This document shows, one piece after another, positions 1 through 7,336 of a stretch of 64,000 nt of DNA (its first letter is position 1; the number at the start of each line of letters is the position of its first letter). The DNA is taken from NCBI RefSeq assembly GCF_003123745.1, contig NZ_QETB01000001.1:434001-498000 (forward strand), in the 5' to 3' direction. The notes under the pieces were generated by a model, which saw nothing but the letters and a program-made list of their open reading frames with translations, did no database searches and was not told the DNA's origin. Source of the DNA: Ancrocorticia populi. GTDB lineage: Bacteria; Actinomycetota; Actinomycetes; Actinomycetales; Actinomycetaceae. Both the position numbers and the translations under genes were made by a program.

Positions 1-110
1 CGCAGCGTGCCACCGCAGTTCTCGCATACGGTCAGCGCATCGTCCGTGAAAGACTGCCGTACGTCAAACTCATTGCCGCACACTGTGCAGCGGTACGAAT
101 ACGTTGGCAC
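1..110 (-). CDS. FmdB-family zinc-ribbon protein (3' end outside window)
   Basis: The first 36 codons of a minus-strand gene are present and read into the window edge, so the C-terminus is missing. It starts at a GTG (108-110) preceded by AGGA. The visible protein begins MPTYSYRCTVCG and contains two CxxC knuckles (YRCTVC and VCENC), the arrangement of the FmdB/CxxC_CxxC_SSSS zinc-ribbon family, small proteins of unsettled regulatory function. It lies directly downstream of the 5-formyl-THF cyclo-ligase on the same strand, the order also known from mycobacteria (Rv0991c-Rv0992c). Family assignment is secure; biological role is not known. Confidence 0.85.
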   Translation of the reverse strand, partial: MPTYSYRCTVCGNEFDVRQSFTDDALTVCENCGGTL

Positions 111-200
111 GTTTCGTCCTTTCCAAGCACTCAAAGATTCCGAGTGCCAACTTTACGCCGAGCATTCCACCCGAAGCTAGGTCCCGCCGCAAGAATCACA

Positions 201-824
201 CTATGTGCCGCCGCAGGCTCCCCAGCGGTCCGGCAGAATCACGAACGCTACCGATCGGTCCATGGGATCCTGGGGTAGCTCAATATCCACGTATTCCTCG
301 GGATATACCATCGCGCCCACTCGGGTGTTGGAACTGACTTGCTTGAGCACGCGATCGTACCATCCGCCGCCTTGACCAATTCGCCTGCCTTCGCGGTCCA
401 CGAGTGTTGCGGGGATGATGAGGACGTCCACAGTGGAGAGTATTTCCGAGCTCAGAGCCTCACCGGATGGCTCGGGTGGCCGACCTGGGGCGTTGACTTT
501 CATATCCTCCGCGCCCTGATACCACGCCCATTCCCGGGAAAGGCCCGGGCCGAGTTTGGGCAAGAGTAGATCGCATCCCTTATTTGCGATCGCCTCGCAC
601 AGCTTCAGCGTGGGCGGCTCATTGTTGACCGCCACGTAGCACGCGACCGTGCGAGCCTCGCCTATAAAATCGAGCGCTGTTGATACCCACTGTGCCCCAA
701 GTTCCTCCCGAGCTGCCGCGGATCGCCGTTTCCTGACATCACGGGCAACAGAGCGGAGGGCCTGTTTGGCATCTTCGACATCCAGACCAGTGACATCAGG
801 CAGAGCCACCTCATTCTTTCCCAT
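201..824 (-). CDS. 5-formyltetrahydrofolate cyclo-ligase family protein
   Basis: The 207-residue protein has the expected length for 5-formyltetrahydrofolate cyclo-ligase (5,10-methenyltetrahydrofolate synthetase), which converts 5-formyl-THF to 5,10-methenyl-THF with ATP. The family signature is clear near the C-terminus at residues 150-158 (GQGGGWYDR), preceded by the IIPATLVDREGRRIG segment that forms the ATP/Mg site. The N-terminus carries the usual basic helix (RKRR near 31-34). It is divergent from the glp gene, separated by a 144-bp shared promoter region, and is followed by the FmdB-type gene. The same divergent layout occurs around moeA1/glp in mycobacteria, supporting the call. Confidence 0.92.
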   Translation of the reverse strand: MGKNEVALPDVTGLDVEDAKQALRSVARDVRKRRSAAAREELGAQWVSTALDFIGEARTVACYVAVNNEPPTLKLCEAIANKGCDLLLPKLGPGLSREWAWYQGAEDMKVNAPGRPPEPSGEALSSEILSTVDVLIIPATLVDREGRRIGQGGGWYDRVLKQVSSNTRVGAMVYPEEYVDIELPQDPMDRSVAFVILPDRWGACGGT

Positions 825-968
825 GCCGTCATTGTTTCATGGTCTAGATCACAATCCCAGTTGAAAGGCGTTATTCCGCCAAACGAGAAGTGACGACGGG
901 AGGCGTACCGTGGCATCGTTGCGGTCACTGTATTCTGGGGTGGTTGGGTCCTCAGGCTAGGAGAGATT

Positions 969-2183
969 ATGAAGAGCGTGGATGTTCATCTGCAGGACTG
1001 TCTTGAGCTTGCCGTCCCCATGGAGCGCTATGAGGCGGAGTTATCTGACTCACTCGGCTGCATTTTGGCCGAAGACGTTCTTTCCCTTATCGATGTACCG
1101 TCCGCCAACATTGCCTCGTTGGATGGCTATGCGGTGCTGGGCTCTGACACCATCGGGGCATCTGGCGATCATCCAGTTCGGCTGCGCGTGCTCGGAGAGG
1201 TTTTCGCGGATTCTAGGGATTCTTCTACGGTGTTCGAAGGAACCGCGATGAAGGTGGCCTCAGGAGCTCGCCTTCCGAGCGGCGCTGATTGTGTGGTACC
1301 GCTTGAATCCACCGATCAGGGAACTGTGGAAGTGACGTTTTACCAGAGCGTTCGCGCCGGCGATTATGTTCGCACGCAGGGATCGGACCTGAGCGTGGGT
1401 GGCGTAGCCCTGAAAGAGGGAACGCGCATCGCCTCCCGGCATATTGCGCTGCTAGCCAGCGCCGGAAGGTCTCTGGTTCCCGTTCGCCCCGCTCCCCGAG
1501 TTGTGATAATCAGCGTGGGAAGCGAGCTTGTGGCGCCCGGCCGAGGCGCTAGCCGGGGCACAACCTATGATGCTAACTCCCATGCGTTGGCCGCAGCCGT
1601 GAGAAGTGCCGGAGGGGTCGCCTACCGCGTGGGCGGAGTATCGGACGAAAAGAGTGTGCTTCGCGAAGTGCTCGAGGATCAGCTCTTACGGGCCGATGTC
1701 ATTATCACCACTGGCGGCTTGTCCTATGGCGGCGGAGATACCGTCAAGGAGGTCCTTTCACCTCTTGGAACCGTGCGGTTCGATAACGTGGCAATGAACC
1801 CGGGGCGTCAACTTGGGGTAGGCACGTTAGAAGACGGAACAGTTATCTTTTGCCTGCCGGGTAACCCGGTGGCGGCACTTGTCAGCTTCGAGATCTTTGT
1901 GCGGCCCGCTCTGCGAAAGATGGCCGGTTACGCATCGCTGGGGAACCGCTCCATCCGGGCTGCCTCCTCAGAGACGTTCTTCTCTGGCGAAGGAGAACGG
2001 GACTATGTACGTGTTCACGTTTCCGGCAACACAGCAAAAGGTTACCGTTTCAAGCCCACTGAAGGCGGTCAAAGCTCATTACTTGCTGGATTTGCTGACG
2101 CTAACGGGCTTGCCATCGTCCCCGAGGACGTAACCAAGGTTCGTGAAGGCGATCCGATGGAGTGCATCATCCTGAACGGGTAA
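969..2183 (+). CDS. glp: Gephyrin-like molybdotransferase Glp (MoeA paralogue)
   Basis: The 404-residue protein has the MoeA/gephyrin-E fold: MoeA N-terminal domain with SLDGYAV near residues 50-56, the MPT-binding (MoCF) domain with TGGLSYGGGDTVKEVL around 249-264, MNPGRQLGVG around 276-285, and the CLPGNPVAALVSF segment near 294-306. The start is an ATG 4 nt after AGGAGAG. MoeA inserts molybdenum into molybdopterin, but in Actinobacteria the copy next to glpR (MoeA1/Glp) has been shown to work with GlpR in FtsZ-dependent cell division. Because a GlpR-like gene follows directly, I favour Glp over a housekeeping MoeA; both roles remain possible since the window also encodes molybdate uptake. 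Confidence 0.85.
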   Translation: MKSVDVHLQDCLELAVPMERYEAELSDSLGCILAEDVLSLIDVPSANIASLDGYAVLGSDTIGASGDHPVRLRVLGEVFADSRDSSTVFEGTAMKVASGARLPSGADCVVPLESTDQGTVEVTFYQSVRAGDYVRTQGSDLSVGGVALKEGTRIASRHIALLASAGRSLVPVRPAPRVVIISVGSELVAPGRGASRGTTYDANSHALAAAVRSAGGVAYRVGGVSDEKSVLREVLEDQLLRADVIITTGGLSYGGGDTVKEVLSPLGTVRFDNVAMNPGRQLGVGTLEDGTVIFCLPGNPVAALVSFEIFVRPALRKMAGYASLGNRSIRAASSETFFSGEGERDYVRVHVSGNTAKGYRFKPTEGGQSSLLAGFADANGLAIVPEDVTKVREGDPMECIILNG

Positions 2184-2260
2184 GCCTCGCACGGGCGATG
2201 GGTGCGGGGGCGAGGAATTCGTCGTCGTCAACCCATTTGTGCAACACGCGCGGTCTGTTC

Positions 2261-3517
2261 ATGGAACTAGTCAAGATTCCAACTAACGTTGGTTTTGTGG
2301 ACTTTTCGGGATACGTGCTCATCGCAATCACTGCGTTGCTGATGTTTTACGTTATTCCGCACGTGTTTCGGCGCCGGTCCGTCTTGGCGGAAGCTCGGAT
2401 TGAGGAACGGTACGCCGAAGACCTGCGGATGCTCGATGTCAATGCCTCGCGTAGCGGGGGAGCGAGCACTCACACGGGGGGCCCACATGGAACGGTTTTC
2501 TTTCGTCAGCCGGAGGTCATCATGAAGAAGAGCGAGCAGGCACCTTCGCGGGCCCGCGGTACTGACGATGTCCGCGTGATCGCCAAGGAACGCGCGCGCA
2601 GGCGCGCACGGATTTCGCAGCGTAACGTTAACAAGCAGCGCGGGATTCTAGGCGGTGCTGTGATCGGGATCGTCACCGTAGTTGCGTGGGTTCTCATGGC
2701 AACCACCGGCCTTGCGATTGCGGTTCCGGCTGTCCTCACCCTACTGACTCTGGTGTATGGCGGCGGATTTGGCGTTATCGTCAACGCAATGGCAGAGGCC
2801 ACGGTGGCCGATGAGGAGGCTATCGAGAAGCTCAACGCGAAGCTGCGTACCCTCAAGGGCTCGGCTCACGTTGCCGGATCGCGCCGGCCGCAGGTGCGGC
2901 GACGCCCCTCGGCAAAGTCTGCACGTAGCGCGGCTGAGAGCGAATCCGTACGTAGCGCCGCCGAGTCTGAAAGCATTGCATCGGGCGAAAACGCTGCCGA
3001 AACCGAGGAGGTTGCGGCAAGCGCCGATACCGCCGCTCACGTTGAGGCTCCCTCGCAGATCTCGATCACCACCGAGGCCGAGATTGTGGAGGATACGATC
3101 GCTCCCGATCCAGCACTAGTAGACGATCAATCAACTTCCGCGAAGAGTTCCGATTCCTCCAAGAGCATCGCTAATTCTAAGAATGCTAGCAAGTCCGAGA
3201 GCGCGGACTCCGTTCAGTCAGCGCCCAAGGCTGCCGAATCACCGGCTCGGGCCGTTGATGCAGCTGGGGTGGCAGCGCCTGCAGCGGCTTCAGTGGCGCG
3301 CGGTACTGCTCGCGCCAAAGAAGAACCCATCAAGCGTCAGCTCGTCACACCATACGAGCCTCCCGAAGAGGTAACCGCGTCGGTTCCGTATCGCCCGAAG
3401 GATCTTGACGAGCGCTTCGAGGATGAGAAGCCGATCGCCGCATCATCACCGGAAGAAGTTCAGGGACTCTCCGGTGGCTCCGCGCTCGATGCGCTCCTGG
3501 ACCGCCGCCGCGCCTAA
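2261..3517 (+). CDS. glpR: Divisome membrane protein SepX/GlpR-like
   Basis: I use the ATG at 2261 because it begins the family-like N-terminus (MELVKIP, then one transmembrane helix at about residues 12-32 ending in HVFRRR). The frame is open 99 nt further upstream but that part overlaps glp and resembles nothing. After the basic, arginine-rich juxtamembrane stretch there is a long linker, two further hydrophobic helices at about 128-175 (starting LGGAVIGIVTVVAWV), then a Ser/Ala/Glu-rich low-complexity tail. This layout, and its place after glp, match GlpR (Corynebacterium) and SepX (Streptomyces), which anchor Glp/FtsZ at the membrane. No strong Shine-Dalgarno is visible before 2261. The tail is repetitive and acidic and unlikely to be folded. 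Confidence 0.75.
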   Translation: MELVKIPTNVGFVDFSGYVLIAITALLMFYVIPHVFRRRSVLAEARIEERYAEDLRMLDVNASRSGGASTHTGGPHGTVFFRQPEVIMKKSEQAPSRARGTDDVRVIAKERARRRARISQRNVNKQRGILGGAVIGIVTVVAWVLMATTGLAIAVPAVLTLLTLVYGGGFGVIVNAMAEATVADEEAIEKLNAKLRTLKGSAHVAGSRRPQVRRRPSAKSARSAAESESVRSAAESESIASGENAAETEEVAASADTAAHVEAPSQISITTEAEIVEDTIAPDPALVDDQSTSAKSSDSSKSIANSKNASKSESADSVQSAPKAAESPARAVDAAGVAAPAAASVARGTARAKEEPIKRQLVTPYEPPEEVTASVPYRPKDLDERFEDEKPIAASSPEEVQGLSGGSALDALLDRRRA

Positions 3518-3592
3518 TTTGGTGGTCCCGCGCACGTTCAGCCGAGCTGAAGTGCGCAAGACTCGGGCCAGTGCTAAGCTAGTCGAGTCCTT

Positions 3593-3665
3593 GGGGCATT
3601 GGCGCAGTTGGTAGCGCGTTTCGTTCGCAATGAAAAGGTCGGGGGTTCGAATCCCCCATGCTCCA
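3593..3665 (+). tRNA. tRNA-Ala (anticodon CGC)
   Basis: A full cloverleaf can be folded by hand. The acceptor stem is GGGGCAT/ATGCTCC with the G3-U70 wobble pair that defines alanine tRNAs. The D arm is GCGC..GCGC around AGTTGGTA, the anticodon loop is TTCGCAA (anticodon CGC, codon GCG), and the T arm is CGGGGGTTCGAATCCCCC-like. The 3' CCA is not encoded (the discriminator A is followed by CAA). It lies 75 nt after glpR and is followed by a terminator hairpin. Confidence 0.95.
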
Positions 3666-3668
3666 CAA
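3649..3668 (+). repeat. tRNA-Ala 3' end, first copy of a 20-bp direct repeat
   Basis: The 20 bases from within the T arm of tRNA-Ala to three bases past its end recur exactly at 3822-3841. Bases on both sides of the two copies differ, so the identity is sharply bounded. tRNA 3' ends are the usual core of integrase attachment sites, so this pair looks like an attL/attR duplication or the scar of a partial tRNA duplication. No integrase gene is nearby. Confidence 0.7.
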
Positions 3669-3707
3669 ATTGAAATTGGCTCGGCTTCGGCCGGGCCAAT
3701 TTTGATT
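3665..3707 (+). repeat. 43-bp terminator-containing direct repeat, copy 1
   Basis: This 43-bp stretch recurs exactly at 3922-3964. Similarity continues imperfectly past the end (CTAGGTGCTG against TTAGGTACTG, then both reach TGAGGGCTCAG), so the duplicated unit is at least about 75 bp. It carries the hairpin annotated at 3673-3703. Confidence 0.85.
3673..3703 (+). terminator. Rho-independent terminator of tRNA-Ala
   Basis: A 13-bp stem (AAATTGGCTCGGC with GCCGGGCCAATTT, one G-U pair) closes a TTCG tetraloop and ends in a T run. Its position 8 nt after the tRNA fits termination of the tRNA transcript. Because the stem starts with an A run, it can also act on the other strand. Confidence 0.8.
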
Positions 3708-3821
3708 CTAGGTGCTGAAGGATTCGAACCCATGAGGGCTCAGGCAGCGGTAGAGCAAGCGGAGCTTGCGAACTGCCTGAGGGCGAGCGACAGCGAGCGG
3801 TGCGGCTGCGGAGCAGACGCG

Positions 3822-3841
3822 GAATCCCCCATGCTCCACAA
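3822..3841 (+). repeat. Second copy of the tRNA-Ala 3' end
   Basis: Exact copy of 3649-3668 placed 173 bp downstream. It has no acceptor 5' half, D arm or anticodon arm in front of it, so it is not a second tRNA gene. The DNA between the copies holds one terminator hairpin and a short GC-rich, GAGC-rich stretch without a plausible gene. Confidence 0.7.
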
Positions 3842-3921
3842 CGAGGAAAGCTGAACGGAATGAAAGCTAGCTTTCATTCTTGAAGCTGACGAAGTTGCAA
3901 AAGGCCACGGGGTGGCCGAAT

Positions 3922-3964
3922 ACAAATTGAAATTGGCTCGGCTTCGGCCGGGCCAATTTTGATT
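3922..3964 (+). repeat. 43-bp terminator-containing direct repeat, copy 2
   Basis: Exact copy of 3665-3707, 257 bp downstream and just before the 3' end of rarA, which reads towards it on the opposite strand. Confidence 0.85.
3930..3960. terminator. Duplicate of the tRNA terminator, between tRNA region and rarA
   Basis: Identical hairpin to 3673-3703. Here it sits 58 bp past the stop of the convergent rarA gene, so it probably terminates rarA transcription; the A-rich and T-rich flanks make it bidirectional. Confidence 0.7.
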
Positions 3965-4017
3965 TTAGGTACTGGTGGGAACCTGTGAGGGCTCAGCCAG
4001 TGCTATGTGAGGCGGTC

Positions 4018-5361
4018 TCAACGTGGCGTGTCTTCTCCAGGGTCTGGATGAGAGTTGTGGTCTTGCTGCTGCCTTTCGGCACGAAGCCGTTCCCATTCCT
4101 GTATTCGTTTGTAGATGACCTGTTCATACCCGTTGTCAGTGGGCCGATAGAGGCGTTCTGGTTGCATGGCTTCCGGGAAGTAGTTGGCTCCGGAGAACCC
4201 TTCCTCGGTGTCAGGATCGTACTGGTAGCCCTTCCCATAGCCGAGGTCCTTCATCAGCTTTGTTGGCGCGTTCAAGATGTGGGGTGGGGGCATGAGAGAA
4301 CCGGTCTGTTTCGCGAGCCTTCGCGCTGCCCCGAAGCCCCGGTACACGCTGATTGATTTCGGTGCGGTCGCGAGGTAGACCACGGCCTGCGCGATCGCGA
4401 GTTCCCCTTCCGGGGAGCCCAGTCGCTCGTATACATCCCATGCGGCCAGCGCCTGATGTACCGCTTGTGGGTCCGCGATCGCGATGTCCTCGTTGGCGAA
4501 TCGGACGAGACGGCGAGCAATATAGAGCGGGTCCTCACCGCCATCGAGCATCCGAGCCAGCCAGTAAAGGGCGGCATCGGGATCGGAACCCCTCATTGAT
4601 TTATGCAGCGCTGAGATGAGATTGTAGTGGCCCTCCTGGGACTTGTCGTAGAGAGGAGCCCGTTGCTGCACCAGTTGGGCGAGCCCTGCCACGTCAAGCT
4701 TCTCATCCACGGTCTGCAACTGCTCGGCGAGATTGAGCAGGTATCGGCCATCGCCATCGGCCATTGCCACCAGCGCCTGTCTGGCTTCTGGGGCGAGCGG
4801 CAGAGGGTGACCAGTGGTGGCTTCGGCTCGGTCGATCAAAGTGTCGAGTGCGGCTTCGTCGAGGCGTTTGAGGACGAACACCTGACAGCGTGAGAGGAGC
4901 GCACCATTGAGCTCGAAGCTCGGGTTCTCCGTCGTCGCCCCTACGAGGACGATCGTCCCATCCTCGACGTAGGGCAGGAAGGAGTCCTGCTGGGCGCGGT
5001 TGAATCGGTGAACCTCATCCACGAACAGAAGGGTTTCCTGACCGACCTCGCGCCGCTTCTGCGCGGCACCAAATACTTTGCGTAACTCAGCGACCCCGGA
5101 GAACGTAGCTGACACAGACTCGAATACGAGATTCGTGCTCTCAGCGAGTAGCCGGGCGATCGTGGTCTTGCCGCAGCCGGGCGGCCCCCAAAGGATCATC
5201 GACACTAGGTGCTGCTCGGCGACCATGCGACCAATCGGCCCATCTGGGCCCAGCAGATGCTCCTGCCCCACCACCTCTTCGAGGCTTCTGGGACGCAACC
5301 GATCGGCCAGCGGGCGCCCAGCATCGTCCGGCTCGAACAGCGGTAGCGTATCCTGACTCAT
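4018..5361 (-). CDS. rarA: Replication-associated recombination protein A (MgsA-type AAA+ ATPase)
   Basis: The 447-residue protein is a typical RarA/MgsA, the homologue of yeast Mgs1 and human WRNIP1, which acts at stalled replication forks with SSB. The Walker A motif GPPGCGKTT is at 59-67, Walker B is LLFVDEVHRFN, and the sensor 1 motif GATTENPSF follows. The C-terminal half contains the tetramerisation domain (SDPDAALYWLARML and YPEAMQPERLYRP-like segments). It begins at an ATG after GGGAGGAG. It is separated by 204 bp from the ABC-F gene upstream on the same strand, which suggests its own promoter. Confidence 0.95.
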   Translation of the reverse strand: MSQDTLPLFEPDDAGRPLADRLRPRSLEEVVGQEHLLGPDGPIGRMVAEQHLVSMILWGPPGCGKTTIARLLAESTNLVFESVSATFSGVAELRKVFGAAQKRREVGQETLLFVDEVHRFNRAQQDSFLPYVEDGTIVLVGATTENPSFELNGALLSRCQVFVLKRLDEAALDTLIDRAEATTGHPLPLAPEARQALVAMADGDGRYLLNLAEQLQTVDEKLDVAGLAQLVQQRAPLYDKSQEGHYNLISALHKSMRGSDPDAALYWLARMLDGGEDPLYIARRLVRFANEDIAIADPQAVHQALAAWDVYERLGSPEGELAIAQAVVYLATAPKSISVYRGFGAARRLAKQTGSLMPPPHILNAPTKLMKDLGYGKGYQYDPDTEEGFSGANYFPEAMQPERLYRPTDNGYEQVIYKRIQEWERLRAERQQQDHNSHPDPGEDTPR

Positions 5362-5565
5362 CGCTTTACTCCTCCCTTAACGGCGTCGCGGTGCCTACCT
5401 GTCACGCTCAGATCGGTCTTTCTCTGGCGCCTACCGCTGGATCGCCTCGTCCATCCGCCCTTCCTCATACTTTGTGTGATGCGTCCAGCCTACGCAAGGT
5501 GTGTACGCCCGCATCCCAATAGCCTGGCAAGCCCATCAGTGACCGCCTAGCTTGGTTTTTGAGCG

Positions 5566-7164
5566 TCACGAGTAGTGCAGCCCGGCTTCATCCATCGTGA
5601 TCCACGTCGTGATGCCGAGGCGGGACAGGAAGTGATGATCGTGGCTTACCACGATTAGCCCTCCTCGGTAGGCACCGAGGGCATTGACCAACTCGTCAAC
5701 GCTGTGCAGATCGAGGTTGTTGGTTGGCTCGTCCAGCACCAGCAGCTGGTTGGGAGGGTCTGCAAGCAGCAACGTGGCTAGAGCAATGCGAAAGCGCTCT
5801 CCGCCGGATAGGTCGCCAACCTTCCGGCCCACAACGTCTCCCCGAAAGAGGAACTTTGCCAGCCCCGCGCGTAGTTGCCCGTCCGTGAGTCCCGGTGCGG
5901 CTGCGCGCACGGTGGTGAGGAGTGTTTCGTCGTCGTCTAAATGATCAAGCCGCTGGGGAAGATAGCCGATGCGCTCTATAAAACTCTCGGCCTGAAATCC
6001 GCGCCACGAGCTGGGGCCGGGACTCACCAGAGTACTAACGAGCTGGGTCTTGCCGATGCCATTCCGTCCGGTCAGGGCAACACGCTCCGGTCCCTGAATA
6101 ATGATTCCGTGACCATGCGCGTCCCGGAGTTCGGCGAGCCGACGCCCGGCCGGAACGTCTGGATTTGGGAGCGTGATCGAGATGGTCGCATCCCGGCGAA
6201 CCCGTGCCTCCTTCTCAGTGACGGCCTGCTTCGCGTCCTCCACCGAGGCGTCGAGCCTTCCTCGCAGCTTCCCAGCCGATACCTGCGCCTCCTGCTTCCG
6301 GTTATTCATGATCATCTTCGGCTTGCGCTTGTTCTCGAAGTCAGTCCGGGCGTAGCGCTGGCGGCGCGCCAACTTTGTCTGGGCATCTATGCGCTGGCGC
6401 TGCTCGGTCTTCAGGCGCTGTTCGGCCGATCGCAACGCTTGCTCCGCAGCGGCCTGTTCAGCAGCAAGATACTCCTGATAAGCGCTATAGGGTCCGCCGA
6501 ATACAGAGAGCGTGCCGTCGCGCAGTTCCGCCGTGGAGTCCATGAGGTCTAGCAATGCGACATCGTGACTGACGATGATTAGCGATCCCTTCCAAGCGTT
6601 GATCGCTTCGTAGAGCAACTGCCGCGACACGTGATCTAGGTTGTTCGTGGGTTCGTCGAGTAGCACCACCTCGTGTCCGCCCAACTGCAGACCGGTCAGA
6701 GCAGTCAGTACGACCTCGCCTCCGGACAAGGCACCCACTGGCCGGTCCAAGCTGATCGCCGGGAGTCCGATTCGGTCCAGAGCGGCGAGGCTGCGTGCTT
6801 CGACGTCCCAATCGTCGGCCAATGCCTCGAAGTGTGCGGCACTGGCATCGCCGGATTCGATCGCCCTCAGAGCCGCCAAACGCCCGGCCACTCCGAGCAG
6901 ATCCGCGACCGTTGCCCCAACATCCAGTGTCAGGTGTTGGGGGAGGTAGCCAACCTGTCCAATAACGCTTGCACTCCCGTCAGTGCCAGTGAGCTCGCCC
7001 GCAATGACGCGCAGCAGGGTGGTTTTTCCTGTGCCATTAGTGCCGATCAGGCCGGTGCGGCCGATGGGGAAGGTGGCCGAAAGGTCGCGAAACACAGCGG
7101 TGCCATCTGGCCACGTAAAAGAGAGGTTCACCAGCGTCACGGCTGGCTTCTGAGTGGATAGCAT
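5566..7164 (-). CDS. ABC-F family ATPase, antibiotic-resistance (ribosome-protection) type
   Basis: The protein (532 residues from the ATG at 7164) has two ABC ATPase domains and no membrane segment. Walker A motifs are GTNGTGKTT (41-49) and GRNGIGKT; signatures are LSGGEVV and LSGGERF; each is followed by LDEPTNNLD. The domains are joined by a long charged, helical linker rich in Arg/Lys/Gln, the P-site tRNA interaction motif of ABC-F proteins that eject antibiotics from the ribosome. I chose 7164 over an in-frame start at 7200 because AGGAGCC lies just upstream of 7164 and 7165-7207 forms a regulatory hairpin. The leader peptide plus SD-masking hairpin argue for a drug-inducible resistance function; the drug class cannot be read from sequence. 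Confidence 0.88.
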   Translation of the reverse strand: MLSTQKPAVTLVNLSFTWPDGTAVFRDLSATFPIGRTGLIGTNGTGKTTLLRVIAGELTGTDGSASVIGQVGYLPQHLTLDVGATVADLLGVAGRLAALRAIESGDASAAHFEALADDWDVEARSLAALDRIGLPAISLDRPVGALSGGEVVLTALTGLQLGGHEVVLLDEPTNNLDHVSRQLLYEAINAWKGSLIIVSHDVALLDLMDSTAELRDGTLSVFGGPYSAYQEYLAAEQAAAEQALRSAEQRLKTEQRQRIDAQTKLARRQRYARTDFENKRKPKMIMNNRKQEAQVSAGKLRGRLDASVEDAKQAVTEKEARVRRDATISITLPNPDVPAGRRLAELRDAHGHGIIIQGPERVALTGRNGIGKTQLVSTLVSPGPSSWRGFQAESFIERIGYLPQRLDHLDDDETLLTTVRAAAPGLTDGQLRAGLAKFLFRGDVVGRKVGDLSGGERFRIALATLLLADPPNQLLVLDEPTNNLDLHSVDELVNALGAYRGGLIVVSHDHHFLSRLGITTWITMDEAGLHYS

Positions 7165-7166
7165 GA

Positions 7167-7207
7167 GGCTCCTAGATGTTGTCAGTGGGTGCGCTGACAA
7201 CGGAGCC
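7167..7207 (-). promoter_or_regulatory. SD-sequestering attenuator hairpin upstream of the ABC-F gene
   Basis: On the minus strand the sequence GGCTCC (7202-7207) pairs with GGAGCC (7167-7172), which is the Shine-Dalgarno of the ABC-F gene. Immediately inside, GTTGTCAG (7194-7201) pairs with CTGACAAC (7178-7185), with a 5-nt one-sided bulge and an 8-nt loop. The left arm can alternatively pair with GCGCTGAC at 7230-7237, the end of the leader ORF. The 1-2 / 2-3 competition is that of translational attenuators. Confidence 0.75.
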
Positions 7208-7230
7208 CTAAGCGTGGGCGATCTGCGACG

Positions 7231-7272
7231 TCAGCGCGCGGTGGGCGCGTCCAGAAGGTCGTAGATCAGCAT
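7231..7272 (-). CDS. 13-codon leader peptide of the ABC-F gene
   Basis: A small ORF encodes MLIYDLLDAPTAR and stops with TGA at 7231-7233. It has its own Shine-Dalgarno, GAGGA, eight bases before the ATG. It lies 66 nt upstream of the ABC-F start and its last two sense codons plus stop overlap the sequence that can pair with the attenuator arm. No annotated gene of this size would be found by standard gene callers. Inferred role: a ribosome stalled by drug on this peptide alters leader folding and frees the ABC-F start. Confidence 0.7.
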   Translation of the reverse strand: MLIYDLLDAPTAR

Positions 7273-7336
7273 CAAAAGAATCCTCACTCAGGAAAAATGA
7301 ACGGGATTAGGCTACCACGCGCCGCGGGAGCTTTCT

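Larger units (their letters stand above)
3666..4017. other. Gene-free 350-bp interval made of duplicated tRNA-flank DNA
   Basis: I see no plausible protein gene here. Contents in order: terminator copy 1, a GC-rich segment with GAGC/GCGG runs (about 3745-3820), the second tRNA 3' end (3822-3841), a perfect 22-bp palindrome GAATGAAAGCT/AGCTTTCATTC (3858-3879), a small hairpin GGCCAC-GGG-GTGGCC (3903-3917), and terminator copy 2. The two halves are related by duplication. Confidence 0.75.

Noticed and set aside
127-147. GCACTC/GAGTGC inverted repeat between the FmdB-like and 5-FCL genes
   Set aside because: Only 6 bp of stem, 9-nt loop and no T run; it is too weak to call a terminator or operator.
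2162-2260. N-terminal extension of the GlpR frame
   Set aside because: It overlaps the end of glp, is Ser-rich without family similarity, and the family-like N-terminus with its membrane helix begins at 2261.
3446-3733. 95-codon minus-strand frame containing GIRTPDLF
   Set aside because: It is antisense to tRNA-Ala and its flanks. This type of peptide is a well-known false gene caused by the T-arm sequence of tRNAs.
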